From Bradyrhizobium sp. CCBAU 53340 (GTDB taxonomy: Bacteria; Pseudomonadota; Alphaproteobacteria; Rhizobiales; Xanthobacteraceae), in NCBI RefSeq assembly GCF_015291645.1, contig NZ_CP030055.1:5332001-5396000 (forward strand): a stretch of DNA of 64,000 bases, given 5' to 3'. The notes beneath the pieces are model-generated. The model worked only from the letters and a program-made list of their open reading frames with translations, made no database searches and had not been told where the DNA came from. The translations under genes and the position numbers were made by a program. Position 1 is the first letter of the stretch; the number at the start of each line of letters is the position of its first letter. This document shows, piece by piece, positions 1 to 8,696 of this stretch.

Positions 1-1
1 C

Positions 2-85
2 GCCGGCGGCGCGGGCCTCGAGCCGAACGTGCTCGATGCACTCACCTCGCTCAAGCAAGCGACTTCCCTTCCAGAAGCGCACTGA
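2..85 (+). CDS. possible 3' end of an unidentified gene (partial)
   Basis: The first bases are open on the plus strand in one frame and end in a TGA at 83-85, giving a 27-residue tail that includes LEPNVLDALTSLKQA. The composition looks protein-like, but the piece is too short to assign to a family. If real, it converges with glnE and overlaps its 3' end by 35 bases. It could equally be an antisense shadow of glnE. Confidence 0.3.
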   Translation, partial: AGGAGLEPNVLDALTSLKQATSLPEAH

Positions 86-3029
86 AGACGCGCCGCACCT
101 CGCTCTGCGTCTCCTTCACCCGCGCCTCCAGCGACGAGAAGTCGGGCGCATCGCCGGCGCGCGCCATCACGCGCTGCAGGTCGGTGCCCGCCGTTTCCGG
201 CTTGAAGCGGTCGCTGACGCAGAGCCGCAGGATCTGGGTCAGATCGTGATAGAGCCGCGCCGCGGCGCGCAGGATCTCCGCCTCCGATTGCGGAAGCAGG
301 CCGAGCCTTGCGGCGTTCTCCAGCACCTGCACCGTGCCGACGTCGAGAATATCGGGCTTGTCGTGGGCATGAACGAGCTGGAGATATTGCGCAATGAAAT
401 CGATATCGACCATGCCGCCTGAGGCATATTTCAGATCCCAGTAGTCGGTCTCGCCCTTCTCCTGCGCGATCGCGCGGCGCATGTCGACGACATCGCTGGC
501 GATGATCGCCCGGTCGCGGCGGCGGGTCAGGACCTCACGGATGATGCGTTTGATCCGCGTGGTGAACTCCGGCGATGCCGACACCACGCGCGCACGCGTC
601 AATGCCATGTGCTCCCAGGTCCAGGCCTCATTGGCCTGATAGTCCGCGAAGGAGACCAGGCTCGACGCCACGGGACCTGCGCGACCCGAGGGCCGCAGCC
701 GCATGTCGATCTCATAGAGCACGCCGTAATTGGTGCGGGTGGTGAAGGCACTGATCAGGCGCTGGGTGAAGCGCGCGAAGTAATGCGTACCCTGGAGCGA
801 CTTCGGACCGTCGGAGTCCGGATCGTCACTGTCGAAATCATAAAGCAGGATCAGATCGAGGTCGGAGGACGCCGTCATCTCGCGGCTGCCGAGCCGGCCC
901 ATCGCAACGATGGCGGTCTGTTGCCCCTTGATCCGGCCATGCTGGGCCGCGAAGCGGTCAGCGACGAGGCCGTGCACGGTGTGGACGATGCCCTCGGCGA
1001 CGTCTGCAAAGGCCGTGCTCGCCTGCTGCGCCGAGACGGTGCCGGAGAGGATGCGCGTACCGATCAGGAACAGGCTCTCCTGCCCGAACAGGCGCAGGCG
1101 ATCCAAAAACTCCTCGTAGGAACCGGCGTCCTGCACCGTGGCCGCGAGCCGCGCCGACAATTCCCGACGATCCGGCATCGCACCGAAGAAGCGCGGATCG
1201 ATCAGGCCGTCCATCAGCTGCGGTTGCCGCGCCAGCATCTCGCCCAACCGGGGCGCCGCGCCCAGCACGAGCGCCACGAGCGCGACGAGATCGCGGTTCT
1301 GGCCGAGCAGCGTGATCAGCCGGCCGCCGCGCTGGAGTGCCTTCAGGAAATGGTCGAACGCGACGACGGCGCGATCAGGCTCCTCGGCACGGGCCAGTCC
1401 GTCGATCAGGGCGGGCACGAACTCGACGAAGGCGCTGCGCGTGGCCTCGACGCGGAACACACGGTAGTCACCGGTGATCCAGTCGCGTAACGTCTGCGCG
1501 ACGGCGACGGGTTTCTTGAAGCCGAGCGCCGAAAGGTGCAGGAGCAGGCGCGGATCGTCGGGACCCGCACTGTAGTCGAGCGCCGGCAGGCTTGCCGTGC
1601 CGGTCGGATCGTCGCCCTCGAACAGTTTTTCATAGTGGCCCTGGACGATCTCGAGCTGCCGCAACAGGTCGCGGGCAAAGGCCTCGCGATCCGGATAGCC
1701 GAAGAACCAGGCGAAGCGCGCCACCGCCTCCTTGTCCTCGGGCAGGGTGTGGGTCTGCTCGTCGGCGATCATCTGCAGACGGTGCTCGACGCGGCGGAGG
1801 AATTCGTAGGCCGTGGTCAGTTCGTCGCGCGCAGCAGGGGTGATCCAGTTGCTGGAAGCGAGGACGTTCAGCGCGGCGAGCGTCGGCCGCACCCGCAAGT
1901 CCGGATGACGTCCGCCTGCGATGAGCTGCTGGGTCTGGGCGAAGAATTCGATCTCGCGGATGCCGCCGCGGCCGACCTTGACGTTGTGGCCCTCGACCGC
2001 GATCTCGCTCTGGCCGCGATAGGTCTGCATCTGCCGCTTCATGTCGTGGACGTCGGCGAGCGCGGCGAAGTCGAGATGCTTGCGCCAGACGAAGGGCGCG
2101 ATCTCCGCAAGCAACGCCTCGCCCGCTCTGGAATCGCCGGCGCACGCACGCGCCTTGATCATCGCGGCACGCTCCCAGGTGCGCCCTTCCCGCTCGTAAT
2201 AGTTCAAGGCGGCGTCGCGGGAGATCGCGACCTGCGTCGACGATGGATCCGGACGCAGCCGCAGATCGACGCGGAAGACATAGCCGTCATAGGTACGTTG
2301 CTGGAGGATGCGCGCCACACCCTGCGTCACCCGGACGAAGAACGGCTGTGGCTCGATATCGGGCGCGAGCGTGGTGGCATCCGGATCGAAGAACACGATG
2401 AGATCGATGTCGCTGGAATAGTTCAGCTCGCCCGCGCCCATCTTGCCCATGGCGAGCACGATCAGGCCGCAGCCCTCTTCGGGCGCCTCGGGATTGGGCG
2501 GCGCGAGCTTGCCGCGTGCGGCTTCCCGTCGCAGCAGATACTGGAGCGCGGCCTGCACCGAGGACACCGCGACATCAGTCAGCGCCGCCGTCACCCGCAT
2601 CACCGGCCAGACGCCGCCGATGTCGCACAACGCGGTCAGGAGGGCGGTCTCCGCCTTCATGCGGCGAAGCAGGCGCATCACCTCGGCTTCGTCGGCTGCC
2701 GCGAACACCGCGGCCCTCGCCTCGGCGATCAACGCCGTCAGGTGCGTATCCGGATCGCATTCGAGCAGGCGGATCAGGCGCAGCGGATCGGCCCGCACCA
2801 GATCGAATAAATAAGGAGAGAATTCCGCGATGCCGGCGAGAACATTCCGGGCAAAAGGATGGACCAGCAGGGCTTCCAAACGGGCCGATAGTGCCGGCTC
2901 GAGCTCGGCCAGCCAGCTCTCGAGACGTCGTTCGTCGATTGCGGAAGCGACAATATGGGGAGCCTCCGCGAAGCGCGCGGCCAGGCTCTCACCATGCTTG
3001 TCCGCGTTTCCCGGCGCGGAGTGGTTCAT
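51..3029 (-). CDS. glnE: bifunctional glutamine synthetase adenylyltransferase/deadenylase GlnE
   Basis: GlnE adds AMP to, or removes it from, a tyrosine of glutamine synthetase, turning the enzyme down or up according to nitrogen status signalled by PII. The 992-residue product has the two nucleotidyltransferase halves typical of the family: GKMGAGELNYSSDIDLI at about residues 195-211 (deadenylylation half) and GRLGSREMTASSDLDLI at about 709-726 (adenylylation half), each with the catalytic Asp-x-Asp. The length fits the family. An upstream in-frame extension to 3317 exists, but the ATG at 3029 overlaps the TGA of the kinase gene by 4 bases, so the two are probably translationally coupled and this start is preferred. 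Confidence 0.96.
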   Translation of the reverse strand: MNHSAPGNADKHGESLAARFAEAPHIVASAIDERRLESWLAELEPALSARLEALLVHPFARNVLAGIAEFSPYLFDLVRADPLRLIRLLECDPDTHLTALIAEARAAVFAAADEAEVMRLLRRMKAETALLTALCDIGGVWPVMRVTAALTDVAVSSVQAALQYLLRREAARGKLAPPNPEAPEEGCGLIVLAMGKMGAGELNYSSDIDLIVFFDPDATTLAPDIEPQPFFVRVTQGVARILQQRTYDGYVFRVDLRLRPDPSSTQVAISRDAALNYYEREGRTWERAAMIKARACAGDSRAGEALLAEIAPFVWRKHLDFAALADVHDMKRQMQTYRGQSEIAVEGHNVKVGRGGIREIEFFAQTQQLIAGGRHPDLRVRPTLAALNVLASSNWITPAARDELTTAYEFLRRVEHRLQMIADEQTHTLPEDKEAVARFAWFFGYPDREAFARDLLRQLEIVQGHYEKLFEGDDPTGTASLPALDYSAGPDDPRLLLHLSALGFKKPVAVAQTLRDWITGDYRVFRVEATRSAFVEFVPALIDGLARAEEPDRAVVAFDHFLKALQRGGRLITLLGQNRDLVALVALVLGAAPRLGEMLARQPQLMDGLIDPRFFGAMPDRRELSARLAATVQDAGSYEEFLDRLRLFGQESLFLIGTRILSGTVSAQQASTAFADVAEGIVHTVHGLVADRFAAQHGRIKGQQTAIVAMGRLGSREMTASSDLDLILLYDFDSDDPDSDGPKSLQGTHYFARFTQRLISAFTTRTNYGVLYEIDMRLRPSGRAGPVASSLVSFADYQANEAWTWEHMALTRARVVSASPEFTTRIKRIIREVLTRRRDRAIIASDVVDMRRAIAQEKGETDYWDLKYASGGMVDIDFIAQYLQLVHAHDKPDILDVGTVQVLENAARLGLLPQSEAEILRAAARLYHDLTQILRLCVSDRFKPETAGTDLQRVMARAGDAPDFSSLEARVKETQSEVRRVFSALLEGKSLA

Positions 3030-4486
3030 GCCACCTTCTGTGGCACATCCGGCATTGGCGGAGCAACCCTGTCGCCGGCACCTGCCCGCGCCGGCAGCAT
3101 CAGCGTGGCGACAAGACCGGGCTGGGCATCGCCCAGCCGCAATTCGCCACCATGCAATGTCGCAACAGCCGAGGCGAGACTGAGGCCGAGGCCGGAGCCC
3201 GGCAGCGTGCGACTCGCTTCCAGCCGCACGAATCGCTCGACGGCATGCTTGCGATCGCCTTCCGGGATTCCGGGACCCCGATCGGTGACGCTGAGCAGCA
3301 CCTGATCGCCTTCGCACTTGGCCTCGATCGTGATCTGCCGCGAGTCCATGCTGACCACGGTTCCCGCCGGTTGCGCGGCCGGCTTGCCGTATTTGATCGC
3401 ATTCTCGACGAGATTGGCCAGCGCCTGGCTGATCAATTCGCGATTGCCGTGAATCGGCGCCGCTTCCGTCTTCACCTTCAAGGTCATGCCGTCATCTTCA
3501 GCGAGCGGCTCGTAGAGCTCGTGAATGCCGCCAGCGACGTCGGCGGCATCGAAATCATCCATGTTGCCGCGCGCCTGGCCGGATTCCGCGCGCGCGATCA
3601 TCAGCAGCGCGTTGAAAGTGCGGATCAACCCGTCGGATTCCTCGATGGTCCGCTCCAGCGCGGCACGATAGTCGGCCTCGCAACCGGATTTCGCCAGCGC
3701 CTCCTCGGCACGATTGCGCAGGCGCGTCAGCGGCGTCTTGAGATCGTGCGCGATATTGTCGGAGACCTCCTTCAGCCCCGCCATCAGCGCCTCGATCCGC
3801 TCCAGCATGGCATTGAGGTTCTCGGCGAGACGATCGAGCTCGTCGCCGCTGCGGCCAACCGGCAGGCGCTCGCTGAGATCGCCGGTCATGATGCGATGTG
3901 CGGTGCCGGACATTGCGTCGATCCGCGTCAACACCCTGCGCGCGACGAAGACGCCGCCGCCGAGGCCAAGCACGACGACGATCAGGATCGACCATTGCGC
4001 GGCCTTGGCGACGATGCCGAACAGGCGCCGCCGCTCGGCGAGATCGCGGCCGATCAAAAGGCGGAAGCCATTTTCCAATTCGGTGACGCGAACGAGCGCG
4101 CGATGGTCGCGGTCATCGGCATCCTCGATCCGCCGGTAGGCCGTCTCGGACCATCCGCGCGTCGCCATCACGCCGGGCGCGAGCGAGCCGACATTGCCGG
4201 CGACCGCCTGCCCGGTCGGCGTGGTCACGAGATAGAGGTTGGCGCCCGGCCGCAGCGCGCGGTACTCGATCGTTCGCACGAGGCCGACCAAGCCGCGGCG
4301 ATCATAGATCACGTTGATCTCCGAGGTCTCGGCATTCACCGTCTGTGTGATCTCTTCGGTGATCAGCCGCCGCGTATTCCAGGCGAAATAGCCGAGCAGC
4401 GAGGCTGCGAACATCGCAAACAGGAACAGGTAGACCAGCGTCAGCCGGAACGCCGTGGTGCGGACGAGTTTACCGAATGCCGTCAC
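3026..4486 (-). CDS. HAMP-domain sensor histidine kinase
   Basis: This is an orthodox membrane histidine kinase of 486 residues. It has a transmembrane segment at about 13-33, a periplasmic sensor region of about 130 residues, a second transmembrane segment at about 165-184, a HAMP domain (about 184-236), the phosphoacceptor box SDNIAHDLKTPLTRLRNRAE with His247, an N box (ANLVENAIKYG) and G boxes (DRGPGIPEGD and GSGLGLSLA). It starts with GTG and has no clear ribosome site. It overlaps glnE by 4 bases. No response regulator lies next to it in the window, which is unusual for this class; its signal and partner are unknown. Confidence 0.92.
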   Translation of the reverse strand: MTAFGKLVRTTAFRLTLVYLFLFAMFAASLLGYFAWNTRRLITEEITQTVNAETSEINVIYDRRGLVGLVRTIEYRALRPGANLYLVTTPTGQAVAGNVGSLAPGVMATRGWSETAYRRIEDADDRDHRALVRVTELENGFRLLIGRDLAERRRLFGIVAKAAQWSILIVVVLGLGGGVFVARRVLTRIDAMSGTAHRIMTGDLSERLPVGRSGDELDRLAENLNAMLERIEALMAGLKEVSDNIAHDLKTPLTRLRNRAEEALAKSGCEADYRAALERTIEESDGLIRTFNALLMIARAESGQARGNMDDFDAADVAGGIHELYEPLAEDDGMTLKVKTEAAPIHGNRELISQALANLVENAIKYGKPAAQPAGTVVSMDSRQITIEAKCEGDQVLLSVTDRGPGIPEGDRKHAVERFVRLEASRTLPGSGLGLSLASAVATLHGGELRLGDAQPGLVATLMLPARAGAGDRVAPPMPDVPQKVA

Positions 4487-5035
4487 GGTTCATGTACTCA
4501 ATTTCGATACGGCGTCTGCTATAACAAAGCATCGTCACCTTCTGTATTTCGCTTTCTACAGTACCCTTGGCATTAGAGACTGTCGTCTGTCTGCGCCCGA
4601 AATCGCGGAACGCAGCCGGCTTGGCAAAAGCAGCAAGGCGACGTCCGTCTCTTTGACAGCATCCGCTACGGTAAGTGGTAAGCGAAAAGGGAACTTAAAG
4701 TGGCACTCAATTCGAGCCAAGTTAAATCCCTGCAACCTGCGTTCATGCGAGCAGGGCGGAACGAGATCCTCGCCGGCAATCTCGGCCAGCGACCGGTCTA
4801 TCTGAGTGGTACGCGGGAGCGGTGATCGGGGGTGGCCTTCCGTCTCACCAATGCCGACAGCTCAGGAGGCGGCGTTTTTGAACCTAAGCAGCGCGCGCGA
4901 AAAGGCCGCCATTAGCATTGAAGCGCGAGGGCATCGGTCCGCGTATCAAAAGGCGGCCGCAGCTATCTCACCGGAAAGGTAACATGCGCATGCGGCTTCT
5001 CCGCCGTCATAACTGCGCGCCGTTCGAACACCGGG
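4487..5035. other. intergenic region upstream of the sensor kinase
   Basis: This is 549 bases with no convincing gene. A response regulator would be expected just upstream of the kinase on the minus strand, but no frame here shows receiver or winged-helix motifs. A 41-codon GTG frame on the plus strand (4700-4825) is the only protein-like stretch, and I cannot support it as a gene. Confidence 0.5.
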
Positions 5036-5431
5036 CTATGGGCGAGGCCGTCGCATGGGGATGACCTGCCCCATACCCATTGGTGCTGGCGGCTGCGGTG
5101 GTGTCGAGTCCTGCCGGCTGGGCTTTAGCTTCGTCCAGCGCAGCGTCGGTGAGTAGCCGTAGAGTACGTCGAGCCAGGATTCAGACATCGTCGCGCTCGT
5201 GAGGGGCAACTCAGGTATTTCCCAATTTCCATTGGTCTCAATACCTGGGCTCATAGGCACAGCATGGGCCGACCCTGCCCACACGATGCCACCGTCGGGC
5301 AATTTGAGGTATTCGCAGCGATCGCTGTCCGTCCATTCTTGCACAGAATTGGCGAGGCGATCGGGATGATCAACGAAGAAAAACCCGACGATCCGGCGGC
5401 TGTCGATTAATCGAACAAGATAAGCGGGCAT
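5036..5431 (-). CDS. hypothetical protein
   Basis: This 131-residue soluble protein starts at an ATG at 5431 with a weak purine-rich stretch (GGGATT) ahead of it. It has no signal peptide or membrane segment. The N-terminal half contains IVGFFFVDHPDRLANSV and a tryptophan-containing body; the C-terminal 30 residues are rich in Pro, Gln and Arg. The N-terminal style (short strands, an HPDRL motif and acidic patches) resembles small cytoplasmic accessory proteins of rhizobia, but I do not recognise a family. It is divergent from the next plus-strand gene. Confidence 0.6.
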   Translation of the reverse strand: MPAYLVRLIDSRRIVGFFFVDHPDRLANSVQEWTDSDRCEYLKLPDGGIVWAGSAHAVPMSPGIETNGNWEIPELPLTSATMSESWLDVLYGYSPTLRWTKLKPSRQDSTPPQPPAPMGMGQVIPMRRPRP

Positions 5432-5559
5432 GGCAATCCCAAAATTGGAATATTGCCGAATTTTCCCGGTCCTGCCAAGCCCCCCTCCGGCGACGAGAGC
5501 TCAGTCCTATCCTCCCGCCCGAGCGGTCCTATCGGTCATTCACGAGCCGCTCCTTGAGC

Positions 5560-6144
5560 ATGAAACAAGCCGTTATCCAGAGCCCAGGAACAATCTTTCC
5601 TGTTTTTCCCATGATCTCGACCGAACGGTTGATGTTTTCCGCATTGCAGAATGGGCGCGTTGACGCGATTCACCACAAGCGTGATTTTGATTTGACCGTC
5701 GTCAGCGAAACCGCAGACTGGACGAACCGGGAATTTGCATCACCCTCCCGGGGCTGGAGCAGCGCCGTCTGCCAACTAATTTCAAGGCGGGCGGCGCTGG
5801 AATTAAGACACGTCAAGTGCTGGCCGGCAGCCGCAGCGTGGATACGAGCGATTTTTTACGACCGACATAACCACCCCGATATTTCAGACCCGATCCATAG
5901 GTGTTTGCTTTTGTACTCCTCCATAGAATTGATCGTCGCCTCTCATGTGGAGTTGAAGAACCGTCGGGCGCTCGAAGAACTGCGAGGGCACCGGCATCAT
6001 CTGCTTGAGCAGCTGCGCATGGTGTCTGGCATCGATCCGGCCCGTGCCATCGAGCAGGTCGAGGAGGACATCCGCGTGATTGACGAAGGACTGGAGCAAC
6101 TGAGACCGCCGCCGGGAACGCTGCCGGACAATGAGTGGCGCTGA
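5560..6144 (+). CDS. hypothetical protein with charged C-terminal helices
   Basis: This is an open frame of 194 codons from an ATG at 5560; a TTG two codons upstream is also possible. The last 80 residues look convincingly coding: a long amphipathic stretch (VELKNRRALEELRGHRHHLL) followed by RAIEQVEEDIRVIDEGLEQL, predicted to form a coiled coil. The first 100 residues are less protein-like and there is no good ribosome site, so the real start may be internal. Function unknown. Confidence 0.45.
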   Translation: MKQAVIQSPGTIFPVFPMISTERLMFSALQNGRVDAIHHKRDFDLTVVSETADWTNREFASPSRGWSSAVCQLISRRAALELRHVKCWPAAAAWIRAIFYDRHNHPDISDPIHRCLLLYSSIELIVASHVELKNRRALEELRGHRHHLLEQLRMVSGIDPARAIEQVEEDIRVIDEGLEQLRPPPGTLPDNEWR

Positions 6145-6782
6145 TCAGATCCGCGCCTGAGATACCACGCTACCGTTCCGCGGCGGCACATGGTCCGGAC
6201 CGCGCATATTGGGACTGCTTCCCCCAACTCCCCGATGGAACCGCAACCAAATATTGACATTGGCATTCACCGCAGAGCCGGGCCAGCTTCATATTAGCAG
6301 CAAGGAATACCGCTCCGCCCCCACCGGACCTCAAGCCCCGCAGCGCCGGTTCGATTCGTTTGAACGAATGAACGTCGCCTAACCCCTTGGTCGCATTCTA
6401 AACAAACGACCTGGGGGCGAACCTGCGAAAAAAAACTGCGGCTATCTGTCCTCGCGCGCGCCCGGTTCAATCAGTCCGCGCCAAGCGCCCGTATAGACCT
6501 GTCGCGCCCTGAGGTTGCACCGCAGCAATTTACATCATTCACAAATAACTTCAATAAGTTATGCGACATTTTGGCAACCACCCGATGCGCTGCATCGGCT
6601 CGTTTCCTGATCAAGGGAAGACGGCAAAGTGAGGCTGCCCCGTGGGGGCCATCCTGCTCGCGCAAGTCGACACCAAGTCGATTGCTGCAAGCTGTGACTG
6701 AAATGTCATAGGTGGGACCGTAGCGTTTTGCTAATTCTTCCTAGGCAATAATATTTGTTAAAAGTCTTTTATGGTGGGGACC
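6145..6782. other. long leader/intergenic region before the type I secretion genes
   Basis: This is 638 bases with no supported gene. The last 120 bases are markedly AT-rich compared with the surroundings and probably hold the promoter of the TolC-like gene, but I cannot place -35 and -10 boxes with confidence. Confidence 0.5.
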
Positions 6783-8480
6783 ATGAAGCCGGCACATTTG
6801 GCCTTCGTAACAATCATCCTGGCTGCCGCCCCCGCGCAAGCCGAGCAATTCTCGATCAACGACGCCTTGCGTCAGGCAATGCAGACGAACCCGGGGGTGG
6901 GCGAGGCATCTGCGAACCGTCGTGCAACCGAGAGCGAGCTCCGCCAGACCCAGAGCACCCTCTTACCGCAAGTGCGCATCGATGCCAGCTACGGACCGGA
7001 AAAGTTCGACCAGTCGCCGGGCTTCGTAGCTCCAAGCATCGCGGTTCCAACGACCGGATCCGGACCATGGCGGAACGGGAGCCAGGAATCGGTCGTCGTC
7101 CGACAGCTCCTTTTTGACGGTTTCACCTCCATCCACGAAGTGTGGCGCCAGAACGCGCGGGTGAATGCGGCCGCAGCACGTGTCAAAGAGCGAACCGAAC
7201 TGATCGCTCTCGATGCCGCCGAAGCTTACGTGGATGTCGTGCGCTATATGCGCCTGGTCAGCCTCGCTGAGCAGAATGTCGCCAATCATGACAAGATCTT
7301 CTCCAACGTGAACTCCCGCTTTTCGGGCGGGCGCGCCGGTGAAGGCGACCTCGAGCAGTCGAGGGAGCGCGTCGAGAACGCCCGGGCAGCCTTGGCGGAG
7401 TTTCGCCGCAGCCTTGAGGACGCGCGGGCGAAGTATCGCAAAGTGGTGGGCGTAGAGCCGTACAATCTGCGGTTCCCTGGCCCGTTGCACGGGCTTCCGG
7501 CCACCCGGGATGAAGCGCTCGCGATCACGCTGCGGTTCAACTCCACGATTAATGCGGCGCAATCCGATGTCGATGCCGCCAAACACGCCTTCAAGTCCAC
7601 GGACGGCCTGTTTGCCCCGAAATTCTATCTTGAGGGTCGGGCGACGCATTACGACAACTCCTTCCCCTATGTTGCGGCCGCTGGCTCGCCCGCGGTCACC
7701 CATGAGGACTACAGCGGCAAAGTGGTGATGTCCTGGGACATCTTCCGCGGCGGACAGGACGCCTGGAATCGCTCGGAAAAGGCCGAACGGTTTACCGAGG
7801 CGACTGCACGGCATGCCCGTTTGCAGCGGGATGCCTATGAGTCGATCGACAAGGCTTGGAACGCCCGCACGGTGACGCAGACGCGGATTTCGGCATTGAC
7901 CGGCCAGTTGGAGGCCGATCGGAAGACCATCGCCGCCTTCCAGAAGGAGTATGAGCTGGGCCAGCGCTCCCTCATCGATCTTCTGAACGCCCAGAACCAG
8001 TTCTTCAACGCGCAGGTATCGCTGACATCGGCCCGTGCAGTCGTCGTGTTTGCCGACTACCAGCTGCTCGCCGCGACGGGGACCCTGATCGAATACCTGA
8101 AGGCTCCTCCTCCTGTCGACGCGGCCCCGACCGACCTGAACCTGTTCGGCCTTCCCGACTACAAGGCGCCCACGTTCCGCTGGACGCTGCCCCAGAGCGG
8201 TTCGGAGCCGCTGCGGGTTGCGGTCCCGGCGCCGACCGCAGCGCCCGTTCGCTTGTCCTATGCTCCGAATGCTGCCGCCACATCAGCTTTCGGCGAGCGC
8301 TTCTCGGGCGAGCCTGCGGACGCGTCAGCCAAGGTCCCCGGCGTGTCAGCCTGGTTTGCTCAGCGCGAAAGCTCCACCGGACCGATCGTCCTGGAGAGTT
8401 CGACCAGTCAGCGTAGCTCATACGCCCAAGCCGAGAAGCCCCATTGGCTACTGACGGCATTTTCGCCGACTTCGAAATAA
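6783..8480 (+). CDS. TolC-family outer-membrane channel of a type I secretion system
   Basis: This is the outer-membrane exit duct of the type I system encoded downstream; it would form a trimeric barrel with a periplasmic alpha-helical tunnel. The 565-residue protein begins with a clear signal peptide (MKPAHLAFVTIILAAAPAQA, cleaved before EQFS). The repeated TolC pattern is visible: long helices with NPGVGEASANRRATESELRQ, the LLFDGF motif, and a second half ending in GQRSLIDLLNAQNQFFNAQ. The ATG at 6783 is chosen over the one at 6771 because GGTGGGG precedes it and the signal peptide is then conventional. A C-terminal extension of about 100 residues, rich in Ala, Pro and Ser, is longer than usual for the family. 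A strong terminator follows. Confidence 0.93.
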   Translation: MKPAHLAFVTIILAAAPAQAEQFSINDALRQAMQTNPGVGEASANRRATESELRQTQSTLLPQVRIDASYGPEKFDQSPGFVAPSIAVPTTGSGPWRNGSQESVVVRQLLFDGFTSIHEVWRQNARVNAAAARVKERTELIALDAAEAYVDVVRYMRLVSLAEQNVANHDKIFSNVNSRFSGGRAGEGDLEQSRERVENARAALAEFRRSLEDARAKYRKVVGVEPYNLRFPGPLHGLPATRDEALAITLRFNSTINAAQSDVDAAKHAFKSTDGLFAPKFYLEGRATHYDNSFPYVAAAGSPAVTHEDYSGKVVMSWDIFRGGQDAWNRSEKAERFTEATARHARLQRDAYESIDKAWNARTVTQTRISALTGQLEADRKTIAAFQKEYELGQRSLIDLLNAQNQFFNAQVSLTSARAVVVFADYQLLAATGTLIEYLKAPPPVDAAPTDLNLFGLPDYKAPTFRWTLPQSGSEPLRVAVPAPTAAPVRLSYAPNAAATSAFGERFSGEPADASAKVPGVSAWFAQRESSTGPIVLESSTSQRSSYAQAEKPHWLLTAFSPTSK

Positions 8481-8501
8481 TCCAGTCGAACGACTGACTT
8501 A

Positions 8502-8537
8502 CAAAGCCCGCACAACCGTGCGGGCTTTGTTATTTTG
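8502..8537 (+). terminator. rho-independent terminator after the TolC-like gene
   Basis: A perfect 12-base-pair stem (8502-8513 with 8518-8529, arms CAAAGCCCGCAC and GTGCGGGCTTTG) closes a 4-base loop and is followed by TTATTTT. It lies 22 bases after the stop of the TolC-like gene, so the ABC exporter downstream probably has its own promoter in 8540-8696. Confidence 0.85.
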
Positions 8538-8696
8538 GCCGACCCCGATAACGCACGGATAGCCTTTCGAACCCGCGACCATTAATCCTTAATCGCGACG
8601 GCCCAAATAAGTAAATGAATTAACTAAAGATTTATCGTATCCTTCAACGACTTTACGAAGCTCGCTTTCATCGTTTTTCAGTCAAGGCATATCAGC

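Noticed and set aside
1536..4576. Long plus-strand frames opposite glnE and the sensor kinase
   Set aside because: They are antisense shadows in high-GC coding DNA. The minus-strand frames carry complete GlnE and kinase motifs.
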